A stretch of 37,703 bases of DNA, from positions 1 to 37,703 of the forward strand of contig CAJOND010000027.1 in assembly GCA_905236675.1 (NCBI GenBank), read 5' to 3'. The position numbers and the translations under genes were made by a program. Position 1 is the stretch's first letter, and each line of letters opens with the position of its first letter. A model generated the notes under the pieces. That model did not search any database. It was given only the letters and a program-made list of their open reading frames with translations, and had not been told where the DNA came from. Positions 25,791-33,712 of the stretch are shown one piece after another. This DNA comes from Candidatus Rifleibacteriota bacterium (GTDB taxonomy: Bacteria > Muiribacteriota > Ozemobacteria > Ozemobacterales > Ozemobacteraceae).

Positions 25791-26690
25791 TCAATATTTA
25801 CTTTTTTTCTTTTGTAATATTTGCATTTGTATATATGCAAATATCATTATTATTCCTAGTAAAATAAAAGACATTGCTGAGGCATATCCCATATCATGAT
25901 AACGAAAAGCTGTTTCGTAAAGTTCATGAACCAAAGTATTTGTAGTTCCGACAGGACCGCCTTGGGTTAAAGAGAAGACTTCTGGAAAAACCTGCCAGCT
26001 TCTAATAGTATTTATAACTACTATAAATATTGTCATATATCTTATTTGAGGTAAAGTAATATACCAGAATTGTTGCCATTCATCTGCACCATCAACTTCT
26101 GCAGCTTCATAAAGTTGCTTTGGTACAGCTGTTAGTGCTGCAAGATATAAAACCATATAATAACCAGTATATGCCCATATATTCATTAGCATAATTGCAG
26201 GCATTGCAAACGATTTTTCAACTAGCCACCCATGTCCTGTTAATCCAAAGAATTCAACTATTCTATTAAACATCCCTACAGGAGAATAGAAAGACTTAAA
26301 AATTGAAGCAGTTACAACAATTGAAACAATTGAAGGTAGGAAAAATACTGAACGGAAAACCTGATTACCTCTTTTCACAGAGTTAATCATAAGAGCTAAA
26401 ACTAAGGCTAGAACTGTAGTAACAGGTGTAGTCCCAATTACAAAAACAAAAGTATTAAATAAAGCTTGTCTGAAACTTGAATCTTTTAATAGTCTTACAT
26501 AGTTTTCTAAGCCAACAAAATTGTATAATTCAGGATGAAAAACATCGTAATTACTGAAACTCAATAATAAAGAGAATAATAATGGGTATATCCAAAATAC
26601 AGCTACTGTCAGGAGCCAAGGAAGTAAAAATATAAACCTCTTATGGGAAATTTCTGCTGGATTTCTAATTCCAAAACATTTAAAAATCAG
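25791..26690 (-). CDS. Sugar-type ABC permease (MalF-like) without a canonical start
   Basis: Inner-membrane permease of a carbohydrate-type importer. Six segments and the cytoplasmic EAA loop (YEAAEVDGADEWQQFWYITLP region) are clear. The first canonical start in frame, TTG at 26564-26562, falls at the end of the first membrane helix (FIFLLPWLLTVAVFWIYPLL is encoded upstream of it), so it would destroy the fold. Upstream, back to an in-frame stop at 26708-26706, there is no ATG, GTG or TTG. CTG at 26690-26688 overlaps the stop of the preceding gene as CTGA and gives a normal 299-residue permease; a frame-shift fusion with that gene is the alternative. No MalG-type partner or ATPase is nearby. 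Confidence 0.8.
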   Translation of the reverse strand: MIFKCFGIRNPAEISHKRFIFLLPWLLTVAVFWIYPLLFSLLLSFSNYDVFHPELYNFVGLENYVRLLKDSSFRQALFNTFVFVIGTTPVTTVLALVLALMINSVKRGNQVFRSVFFLPSIVSIVVTASIFKSFYSPVGMFNRIVEFFGLTGHGWLVEKSFAMPAIMLMNIWAYTGYYMVLYLAALTAVPKQLYEAAEVDGADEWQQFWYITLPQIRYMTIFIVVINTIRSWQVFPEVFSLTQGGPVGTTNTLVHELYETAFRYHDMGYASAMSFILLGIIMIFAYIQMQILQKKKSKY

Positions 26691-28084
26691 TCTTTTTTTT
26701 TTAATTCATATAAAATAAAAGACATTAATACAGCATTTATTAAAGTGCCTACAGCGATAAAAGAAACTAAAATCATAAGCCAGTTAGTATTATTAGTTTG
26801 TGTTTGATATGAAATATTTTGATTGTCTAAAGTTTTTGTTTCTTTTTTTTCTGTATTAAGAATATTTTCTTGTTTATTACTTTTTGTTCTTAATATTCGA
26901 TTATATTCTAATCTGGCTTCCGCAAAGACTTTATCTATTGGCTCGCCATACATTGCTTTTTCTACAGTATTATTTATGATTGTTTCAAGTTCTATCCAAA
27001 GTCTATGAACAGGAGGATGTATACCTGTTTTCATTTGTTCAAAAAAAACTTGGGTTTTAGGATCAGAAAATGCAGGATCAGAAAAAGCTCCAACATTAGC
27101 AGGAAAACTGGTCCAAGCTTCTTTTGTAATTAAAAGAGCATTTTCGCTTCTAGTGAGAAATTTGATAAACTTTGTAGCTAATTCTTTATTTTTACAACTC
27201 TTGAATAATACAAGAATTTCACCACCCATAAAGGAAGTGGAAAAACCTTTTTCATAAGAAGGCTTAGGTACAAGACAGACCCCAAAATTGAGGTTTGGAG
27301 CTTCAATAGGTAATCTCGCAAAAATCCAGGAACCAGAAATTTCAAAACCGAGTTTCCCTTTTTTGAAAGCATCATTTAATAAATCTTGCTTTTCGCAATA
27401 ACTATATTCTTTTAGCTTTAAGTAAAATTCTAAAGCCTCCTTCATTTCTTTGCTATCAAAAGTAAAATTACCATTTTCATCTAAAACTCTTGCACCATTG
27501 CCCCAACCAAAGGGTAAAAACTTTTTGTATAAAATATGACCTTCACCAGCATTCATTCCAAAACCAAAAATACCATTTTTAGGGTCATGAATTTTTTTAC
27601 AGTCATTTAAAAATTCATCCCAGGTAACAGGTGGCTTATTAGGATCCAAACCAGCTTTAATAAATAAATCTTTATTATAAAACATTACACGAGTTCCTGC
27701 TAACCAAGGCATTCCATAAAGTCTGCCGTTCATTTGTGCAGGTTCCCACATTATGTATTTATCTTTTAAAGGTGAAAATTCATCTGTAACATCTAATAAA
27801 GCACCTTCTGCCATAAACTTTCCCATCCAGGTGGAGCCCATTTCGCAGATATCAGGTGCACGGTTGTTAGCCATGGCAACAACGATTTTATCTAATCCGT
27901 TATTCCAAGTAAGTTGTTCATTGTGTATCTTTACACCTGGATTTTCTTTTTCAAAAGCTTCAATAACAGGAACTATTAATTTAGGATCCCAAAAATTCCA
28001 AAATATTAATTCTATATCTGCTGCTGAAACAGATAATGAAATAAGTAAAAATAAAAAAGTTAATATAAAATGTAATTTTTTCAT
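26687..28084 (-). CDS. Extracellular sugar-binding protein (family 1) with C-terminal membrane anchor
   Basis: Solute-binding component of an ABC importer. 465 residues: signal peptide ending SVSA, then the family 1 fold (FWNFWDPKLIVPVIEAFEKENPG, MPWLAGTRVMFYNKDLF). A 30-residue polar linker (NTEKKETKTL and onward) leads to a membrane helix (about 433-455) and ends YELKKKD. Binding proteins are normally free or lipid-anchored; a C-terminal helix is unusual and would place the end in the cytoplasm, exactly where the permease N-terminus begins. The last codons lie in a run of ten A. No Shine-Dalgarno sequence is evident before the ATG. Confidence 0.88.
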   Translation of the reverse strand: MKKLHFILTFLFLLISLSVSAADIELIFWNFWDPKLIVPVIEAFEKENPGVKIHNEQLTWNNGLDKIVVAMANNRAPDICEMGSTWMGKFMAEGALLDVTDEFSPLKDKYIMWEPAQMNGRLYGMPWLAGTRVMFYNKDLFIKAGLDPNKPPVTWDEFLNDCKKIHDPKNGIFGFGMNAGEGHILYKKFLPFGWGNGARVLDENGNFTFDSKEMKEALEFYLKLKEYSYCEKQDLLNDAFKKGKLGFEISGSWIFARLPIEAPNLNFGVCLVPKPSYEKGFSTSFMGGEILVLFKSCKNKELATKFIKFLTRSENALLITKEAWTSFPANVGAFSDPAFSDPKTQVFFEQMKTGIHPPVHRLWIELETIINNTVEKAMYGEPIDKVFAEARLEYNRILRTKSNKQENILNTEKKETKTLDNQNISYQTQTNNTNWLMILVSFIAVGTLINAVLMSFILYELKKKD

Positions 28085-28101
28085 GTTTTAATATTGGTTG
28101 T

Positions 28102-28130
28102 ATAGTAACACAAAGTATTTATTGAAACAA
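28102..28130 (-). promoter_or_regulatory. Possible promoter for the sugar-binding protein gene
   Basis: On the minus strand TTGTTT (28130-28125), 17 bases, TACTAT (28107-28102), about 17 bases before the start codon. A moderate match. Confidence 0.4.
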
Positions 28131-28156
28131 CTACATTATTAAGTTAAGATATTTTA

Positions 28157-28176
28157 AATACAAAATATTTTGTATT
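28157..28176. promoter_or_regulatory. Perfect 20-base palindrome before the pilin-like gene
   Basis: AATACAAAAT followed directly by its exact reverse complement (28167-28176), ending one base before the AAAGGA ribosome-binding site (28177-28182) of the gene at 28191. It could be an operator for a dimeric repressor or a leader hairpin controlling ribosome access. An AT-rich chance match of this length is unlikely but possible. Confidence 0.45.
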
Positions 28177-28190
28177 AAAGGAATTATAAA

Positions 28191-28805
28191 ATGAAACTTT
28201 ATATTAAAGGTAGTGAATTTGATGAATCCCCTTTTTCTACCGTTTTCCAAAGCATAATATTATTTTTAATTTTCTTCTTTTTGCTTGGTATTGCTGGCTC
28301 AAATAAAAGACATAATTCATATAAAAATGAAAATTCTCGTGTTAGAGCATGTAGATCAAATATAAGTATATTAAACACAGCTGTAGAAAGCTATAATTTA
28401 GATACTGCCGAAAAGATGAAAAATCTTGATCAATTAAAACTATTAGAAGGAAATTATTTAAAGAAAATCATAATAAAAGAACCTACTGATGAATGCTATT
28501 ATTATTCTTTTGGAGACTTAACAGTAGATGGAATTATTTATTGTGATTATCATGGGGATAAAGATGGAACAAAAATTAAACAATATGTTGGAAATGAAAA
28601 AGATAATTATGATAAATATCTTAATAATAAGGATTTTATTAAAAAAAATTATGATTATTTTTTATTATTTGAAGTTTTCTTTTTCCCTTTTTTATTCTTA
28701 ATCTTTCATATGAGATTCGAGAAAGATTCTGCCATTGTTTTCCTTTCATCTATATCAATGAGCATAATTTTTATTGTTTCTTTATTTGGATATAATTATT
28801 TTTAA
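28191..28805 (+). CDS. Membrane protein with pilin-like (type II pseudopilin-like) domain
   Basis: 204 residues. A membrane segment (about 21-37) is followed by a region that reads like a type IV pilin/GspG family domain: ACRSNISILNTAVESYNLD, a short variable loop, GNYLKKI, and a CDYHGDKDG end. The normal prepilin peptidase motif (G/A then F-T-L-x-E) is lacking, and two further membrane segments (about 157-175 and 183-200) close the protein. It therefore looks like a pilin domain recruited into a polytopic membrane protein. AAAGGA lies 8 bases before the ATG. It stands alone between a palindrome and a bidirectional terminator. Confidence 0.75.
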   Translation: MKLYIKGSEFDESPFSTVFQSIILFLIFFFLLGIAGSNKRHNSYKNENSRVRACRSNISILNTAVESYNLDTAEKMKNLDQLKLLEGNYLKKIIIKEPTDECYYYSFGDLTVDGIIYCDYHGDKDGTKIKQYVGNEKDNYDKYLNNKDFIKKNYDYFLLFEVFFFPFLFLIFHMRFEKDSAIVFLSSISMSIIFIVSLFGYNYF

Positions 28806-28833
28806 ATCCTTAAATAATAATTTTGTAATAAAG

Positions 28834-28875
28834 AAGCCTCTTGAAAATATATTATTATTTCAAGAGGCTTTTCTT
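28834..28875. terminator. Bidirectional terminator between convergent genes
   Basis: A 13-bp perfect stem (28834-28846 with 28858-28870, core AAGCCTCTTGAAA) with an 11-base loop, followed by T-rich tails on both strands. It serves the pilin-like gene and the convergent EF-hand protein gene. Confidence 0.8.
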
Positions 28876-28905
28876 ATAATAGTTTAAAAAATAATCTAAA
28901 TGGTT

Positions 28906-31230
28906 TTATTTCTTTTCTTGTTCTTTAGCAGGGGCTTTATCTGTTGAAGCCGCTGGAGTTTCAACCTTTTTAGGTTCTTCTTTTTTTACTGTTTCTTCTA
29001 TATTAGTTTCACCAAAGAAGAAATCATGAATACATTTTCTTGAATCACCAAAACCAGGAAGTAAAAAGAATAATAAAAGAAGAATAACTAAAATTCCAAT
29101 TAACCAATATTTTAAATTACTCTTTTCTTCTTTAAATGGATCATCAAAATTGCGTTTTGCATTATCTGGCAATTTTGCAACGCTGGTCAAGTAACGACCC
29201 ATTGTAATATTGATTCTAGCTCTGGTGTTTATTGCCCAACCATTAGCATCTAATATTGAGCCAAGATTGCGTTTATGTAACTTCATTGCAGTCAAAATCA
29301 TTGATGGACCAGAGATGAGCAACAAAATACCAATAATAGCCAAAGGCATTTGCCACCAACTAAGAGCCATAAATCCTGAAACTACAGATGAAATAGCAGA
29401 ACCTATGGTAGCCAAAGCTAAACCTATAGCTGCAAAGATACCTGCAAACTGAGCTGCATTGAAGCTGCTTGCTTGAGCAGGTGCAGCGGCTGGAGCAGCT
29501 CCTGCTGCTGGAGCAGGGGCTGGAGTCTGCAATTTAGTGCTAGCTTCGCCAACTTTTGCAGTGAAGTTTTCGGTAACTGCTTTGTCTTTTGAAGAAGCAT
29601 ATTTTTCAATCTGTTCGTTAATTAAAGCACCAAGTTTTTTGTAAGGAGACCAGAAAGCTTGACGAATGCTTATTGGATGATCTACAACTTTTGTAATTAC
29701 TGCATCCCAGTAGTTGCCTTTTGTATCAACAAAAATACCGTTTCTTCCAACAATGAGCTGATCTGATTCACCATCAGTTACAGCAACAGCAACATTCATC
29801 TTTTCTCCAGTATGTTTGCGTGTACATTCACAATAGAGTAAGAAAGTGTTTGCAGCAACAGCTCTAGCGCTATGAGCAGTCACATCATCAACTTTGATAC
29901 AGAGAGTACAACTTCTGCTGTCAATATAAAGGGTACCTGCTTGGAATATAGCTCTCTTTTCTTTATTATAGAAATCTTTGAAAGAAACAAAGTTGTTTAG
30001 AAGCTTAAACAGGAACTTATAATATCTAATCATTTTGTCGACATTTGTAAGTCTGTTGAATTCTGGTTCTAAAGCTTTATCTCTAGCGATTAAAGCAGAG
30101 ATTACTTCGCTCTTTTTGCTTGCAAGAATTGCATCTAACCTGGCTTCGCCTAACTTTTCAACGGCTGCACCAGCTTTACCGTTTTGCCAAGCTTCAAAAG
30201 CTGCAAAATGAGCTTTGATTTTTCCCCAGTCAGCTTCAGTGAGTTTATCTGCACTACCAGTTATTGGTTTAACTACTTTTTCAGCAAATGTAGATATTTC
30301 TGTAGCCCAGAATGGGTTGATGTGCTTTGTAAGGTCCAATACAGCGTTAGTAGAAACCATAGCTAATGGTAATTCTTTTAATTCTGGGGTATCAGAAGAA
30401 ATACTTTTCTTCAAGAGTGCTATATATTCATTATCTAATTCTTGACCAACTTTTGCATACTTTTCGTCAAAAGCAGCAAGACGGCAGCGTGTAAAATAAT
30501 CGTCTATTTTTGCTCTGACAGTATTCATAATACCATCTAAAGAAGCAGTATCTGCACCACTACTAAGAATGGCACTATCTGATTTAGGCTTTTTTGCCCA
30601 TTCAGAATAAGCAGAAGCTTGAGCTAGAAAATCATCTAACTTTGCTTGAGAAATACCCATCTTCCCGCTTCTGTCTTCTTCGCCACCCAAGCAATCTATA
30701 ATTTCAGAAATTATTTTACTGCATTCTTCATCCATAATGACTTTGTCGCCATCGTGAGTGTCTGGTGTAATAACACCGTCACCATTGAAAGCTGTAGCAG
30801 CAAAAATTTTCTGTGTGCTAGCTAAGTCACTTAATGAAATAGATTTTGAATCTTCTTTTCCAAGATTAAAAAGAACCTGTTTAGCAGTAGAAAGGAGAGC
30901 TTTACCTTCTTCACTGTTTTCATTAATTTTATCTAGTGGAAGGTCTTCTTCAGGTTTTCTAATTGAAGCAGGGTCTTTCAAAATAGATGAAATCCAGTTT
31001 ACGCCAGCTATGATTTCTGGAATTTTAATACGTTTATCGCCATCAGTATCAAGATAAGTCAAGGTTTGAGTATCATAATCAACATTACTCACCGGACAAG
31101 TCATTGCTGCCCAAAGTTTTGGATCTAACTCATTAAGCTTAGTTAAATCTTCAGCTGATTCTAATTCAACCTGATCAATTCCGCCATAGCGGTAAAATTG
31201 CCAAATATGTTTATTTTCTTCAGTAGCCAT
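28906..31230 (-). CDS. Large membrane protein with EF-hand-like loops
   Basis: 774 residues; resembles a family of large uncharacterised proteins in anaerobes, often annotated only as EF-hand proteins. A canonical calcium-loop pattern DTDGDKRIKIPE is at 61-72, and a second Asp/Gly-rich region (NGDGVITPD) lies near 150. A long helical domain and a mixed domain (to about 560) follow, then an Ala/Pro-rich linker, two hydrophobic segments (about 595-650), one further membrane helix (about 715-735) and a charged Lys/Glu tail. No signal peptide, so the N-terminal 590 residues are probably cytoplasmic. AGGAG lies 6 bases before the ATG. Function unknown; calcium or other metal sensing is inference. 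Confidence 0.82.
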   Translation of the reverse strand: MATEENKHIWQFYRYGGIDQVELESAEDLTKLNELDPKLWAAMTCPVSNVDYDTQTLTYLDTDGDKRIKIPEIIAGVNWISSILKDPASIRKPEEDLPLDKINENSEEGKALLSTAKQVLFNLGKEDSKSISLSDLASTQKIFAATAFNGDGVITPDTHDGDKVIMDEECSKIISEIIDCLGGEEDRSGKMGISQAKLDDFLAQASAYSEWAKKPKSDSAILSSGADTASLDGIMNTVRAKIDDYFTRCRLAAFDEKYAKVGQELDNEYIALLKKSISSDTPELKELPLAMVSTNAVLDLTKHINPFWATEISTFAEKVVKPITGSADKLTEADWGKIKAHFAAFEAWQNGKAGAAVEKLGEARLDAILASKKSEVISALIARDKALEPEFNRLTNVDKMIRYYKFLFKLLNNFVSFKDFYNKEKRAIFQAGTLYIDSRSCTLCIKVDDVTAHSARAVAANTFLLYCECTRKHTGEKMNVAVAVTDGESDQLIVGRNGIFVDTKGNYWDAVITKVVDHPISIRQAFWSPYKKLGALINEQIEKYASSKDKAVTENFTAKVGEASTKLQTPAPAPAAGAAPAAAPAQASSFNAAQFAGIFAAIGLALATIGSAISSVVSGFMALSWWQMPLAIIGILLLISGPSMILTAMKLHKRNLGSILDANGWAINTRARINITMGRYLTSVAKLPDNAKRNFDDPFKEEKSNLKYWLIGILVILLLLFFLLPGFGDSRKCIHDFFFGETNIEETVKKEEPKKVETPAASTDKAPAKEQEKK

Positions 31231-31267
31231 TATGTACTCCTAAAAAGTATATAAAAAATCTGTGGTT

Positions 31268-31296
31268 ACATTATCATAAATACAGTGATTTTGCAA
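31268..31296 (-). promoter_or_regulatory. Promoter for the EF-hand protein gene
   Basis: On the minus strand TTGCAA (31296-31291), 17 bases, TAATGT (31273-31268), with an extended TGA just before the -10. Predicted leader is about 30 bases. Confidence 0.45.
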
Positions 31297-31429
31297 ATTA
31301 TTACTCAATAAAAAATATGAATGACACAGAGGTTTTATTAATATTTAAGATTAAAATAATCAAATGATTTTATAAATTAGTAAAAAAAATAAAATATTAA
31401 TGTACACATCTAGCGTAAATTAAAAAAAT

Positions 31430-31438
31430 TGTTATAAT
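31430..31438 (+). promoter_or_regulatory. Extended -10 promoter predicting a near-leaderless nuclease mRNA
   Basis: TGTTATAAT (TG, one base, perfect TATAAT at 31433-31438) with no convincing -35. The ATG of the nuclease gene is 9 bases beyond the -10, so the transcript would begin within two or three bases of the start codon, and there is no Shine-Dalgarno sequence. Confidence 0.6.
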
Positions 31439-31447
31439 AGAAGAACT

Positions 31448-32398
31448 ATGAAAATAAATAACATAAAAAAATGCGTTTTAATGTTAGGGTTATCTGTAGT
31501 TCTTTCAGCAAGTCCTATATTCGCAGCACAGGAAGGAAATGATTCAGAAAGTGCACGGCAAAAATTGCTGGATGATGCTATATCACTACTCGACAAGGTT
31601 GAACTCAGTGCTCCTCGTTCCCAAGTCGAAATAATGCGTATTCGTGAAAAACTCACCAAATTAAAAAATTTGGATGAATCTGACACATCAGAAGAATTTA
31701 CGCCAGAACTAATGTTTTCGCATCAAGGAGGTAATTCAACTGCCGTAAGTAGAGCAAACAAAACTAAAAGAGTAGCTTTTTACAATTCTTGTGGAGGCTT
31801 AAGAGACAACGCTCTTCTAGATAAACTTAGAGTAGAATGTTCTAAACATAAATCCTATGATTATTCTACAGCAAGAGAATTAGTAATTCTCGGTGTTGAT
31901 AATCATGGTGGAGATGTTGAATGTGTTTACACTGGTAAAGTATGGCATGTTGGCAAAGAAAAAATGCCTTCTGCTAACGAAGTTAATATAGAACATACTT
32001 GGCCTCAATCCAAAGGTGCCAAGGGTGTAGCAAAAACAGACATTCATCATTTATATCCAACTGATTCAAAAGCTAATTCAATAAGAGGTAATCATCCTTT
32101 TGGTATCGTTACCGAACCAAATCCCAAATTTAATGTTGGTGGAAGTAAAGGGGACGGTAATGTTTTTGAAGTTAGAAGACAGCATCGTGGTAATGTAGCA
32201 CGTTCTATGTTCTATTTTGCAACTGTCTATAACCAAAAAATTGATGATAAACAAGAAAAAGTATTACGAAAATGGCATAAAGAAGATCCTGTTGATGCCA
32301 ACGAAATAGCTAGAAACGATAAAGTTGAAGCTTTACAGAATAATCGTAATCCATATGTCGATCATCCTGAATATGTTGATATGATCAGCGATTTCTGA
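31448..32398 (+). CDS. Secreted endonuclease I (His-Me finger family)
   Basis: Non-specific nuclease of the EndA/Bsn family, exported to periplasm or medium. 316 residues: signal peptide (cleavage likely after PIFA), a 75-residue helical spacer, then the nuclease domain from about 108. The catalytic region is intact: NIEHTWPQS (H183), DIHHLYPTDSKANSIRGNHPFG with H200/H201, N210 and R213. It could serve DNA scavenging or removal of incoming or environmental DNA. It is a single-gene unit with its own promoter and a strong terminator. Confidence 0.9.
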   Translation: MKINNIKKCVLMLGLSVVLSASPIFAAQEGNDSESARQKLLDDAISLLDKVELSAPRSQVEIMRIREKLTKLKNLDESDTSEEFTPELMFSHQGGNSTAVSRANKTKRVAFYNSCGGLRDNALLDKLRVECSKHKSYDYSTARELVILGVDNHGGDVECVYTGKVWHVGKEKMPSANEVNIEHTWPQSKGAKGVAKTDIHHLYPTDSKANSIRGNHPFGIVTEPNPKFNVGGSKGDGNVFEVRRQHRGNVARSMFYFATVYNQKIDDKQEKVLRKWHKEDPVDANEIARNDKVEALQNNRNPYVDHPEYVDMISDF

Positions 32399-32418
32399 TT
32401 AGATTACTTAATTAGAAC

Positions 32419-32457
32419 AAAAAAATACCCAATTTTTATAAATTGGGTATTTTTTTT
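32419..32457 (+). terminator. Intrinsic terminator after the nuclease gene
   Basis: Stem ATACCCAATT/AATTGGGTAT (32425-32434 with 32441-32450), loop of six bases, preceded by A7 and followed by eight T. Confidence 0.9.
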
Positions 32458-32460
32458 CCC

Positions 32461-32488
32461 TTGCAAAATTCTTGATTCCTTATATATT
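32461..32488 (+). promoter_or_regulatory. Possible promoter of the thioredoxin-fold gene
   Basis: TTGCAA (32461-32466), 16 bases, TATATT (32483-32488), directly behind the nuclease terminator. A strong GGAGG (32500-32504) then precedes the ATG. Confidence 0.4.
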
Positions 32489-32510
32489 TAGATAAACACG
32501 GAGGTTTAAA

Positions 32511-33110
32511 ATGTTTAGAATTAAAAGGATTTTATCTGTTTTAACTTTAGCGATTTTACTCTTTTCTCCAAATCCCGCTAAGGCGTATCATTACTATTAT
32601 GATGACTACTACTATAGTAGTAAAGTACCCTTAGGTGCCCCATTTGTATACTTTGATTTAGATGACATCTATAATCAAAGATGGGTAAGTACATACTTAC
32701 GTGGCAAGCCAATTATCATATTGACTGGTCATAGATACCAAAGGTATGAAATACTTAAATGGGCAGAATCATTTAGACAGGAATATATGATTCCTGGCAG
32801 GGCTTATGTATTATGGGTTGTCAATTTAAGAAAGATGAACTGGAATACAAGCCGACAAACAATTTATGATCAATGGCGCTGGTTTAACCCATCTGTTCCT
32901 CTTTTACTGGACTGGGACGGAGTTATCGGAAAAGGCTTACGTGTAAACTATAATGTTCCTAATATAATAGTAATAGATTCTTATGGAAGATTAGTAATGC
33001 ACGAAATGCACTCATATAATCCAAGAGTATATAAAGCTGTTTCCGAAAAAATTAGACCATATTGTCCAAAGAGAAGATTAAGAAAAGGTCGCAGAGGTGA
33101 CTCTCTTTAA
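32511..33110 (+). CDS. Exported thioredoxin-fold-like protein lacking redox cysteines
   Basis: 199 residues: signal peptide ending KAYHYYYDDYYY, a Tyr/Asp-rich stretch, then a segment ordered like TlpA/AhpC-type thioredoxin folds: GAPFVYFDLDDI, a strand after RGKPIIILTG, and the late VPNIIVIDSYGRLV strand before a helix. Where CxxC would be expected the sequence is GHRYQRYE, and the only cysteine is near the basic C-terminus (YCPKRR). Probably not a disulphide enzyme; a binding or structural role is more likely. GGAGG is 6 bases before ATG. Assignment to the fold is by pattern only. Confidence 0.65.
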   Translation: MFRIKRILSVLTLAILLFSPNPAKAYHYYYDDYYYSSKVPLGAPFVYFDLDDIYNQRWVSTYLRGKPIIILTGHRYQRYEILKWAESFRQEYMIPGRAYVLWVVNLRKMNWNTSRQTIYDQWRWFNPSVPLLLDWDGVIGKGLRVNYNVPNIIVIDSYGRLVMHEMHSYNPRVYKAVSEKIRPYCPKRRLRKGRRGDSL

Positions 33111-33143
33111 TTAAGGACAAACAAATCATAATTATTTATTATT

Positions 33144-33179
33144 AAAAATCGCTAGATAGTTTTTAATCTAGCGATTTTT
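33144..33179. terminator. Bidirectional terminator
   Basis: A 14-bp perfect stem (33144-33157 with 33166-33179, core AAAAATCGCTAGAT) with an 8-base loop and T runs on both sides, between two convergent genes. Confidence 0.85.
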
Positions 33180-33190
33180 ATATTTAGGTA

Positions 33191-33631
33191 TTAACAAATC
33201 TCAGTAATACTCATAATAAATGTATTTCTTTGGGAAAATTTTCTTACCATTAAAATAATCAAAAAAGATAATAATAAACCAATAAAAGACCCAATAATTC
33301 TGCACAAATCAGTTACTTCTATATTAAATGGAATACAAAAATAGGGTGCAATTAATAATCCTAACATAAAACAAATTATTGGAATACCATATAAAACAAA
33401 AGCTAACTTCGAACCTTGATATTCAGTCATTTCAAGAATAACATTATCACCTTGTTTTATATTAAAATCATTTGTATAAGCATCAACTTCACACTCAGAA
33501 TTAAAGGCTTTGCTTGATTTGATTATTCCAGCACAAGCTTTACAACCATTACAGTTTACTCGAGGCTTTACTAAAACCTTAGCGTATTTTTTATCTTCTG
33601 ATATACTTATAATTTTCCCTTGTAAACTCAT
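33191..33631 (-). CDS. RseC/MucC family membrane protein
   Basis: 146 residues. The N-terminal domain has the RseC cysteine cluster (C27, C30, C33 in CNGCKAC, and C47) followed by a beta-rich segment (GDNVILEM) and two membrane helices (about 77-96 and 113-132). In Proteobacteria RseC is linked to the sigma-E pathway and to the SoxR-reducing Rsx/Rnf complex; here neither sigma-E nor rnf genes are adjacent, so the partner is unknown. The family assignment rests on the cysteine spacing and topology. Confidence 0.78.
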   Translation of the reverse strand: MSLQGKIISISEDKKYAKVLVKPRVNCNGCKACAGIIKSSKAFNSECEVDAYTNDFNIKQGDNVILEMTEYQGSKLAFVLYGIPIICFMLGLLIAPYFCIPFNIEVTDLCRIIGSFIGLLLSFLIILMVRKFSQRNTFIMSITEIC

Positions 33632-33712
33632 TTTTTTATAATATCATATTTATCAATAGTATTTTTTTGTCGAATAAATATTAACTAATGACTTTAAATA
33701 ATAACGAAAATC

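Noticed and set aside
26562..26564. TTG as start of the ABC permease
   Set aside because: It would delete the first membrane helix, which is clearly encoded upstream in the same frame with family-like sequence.
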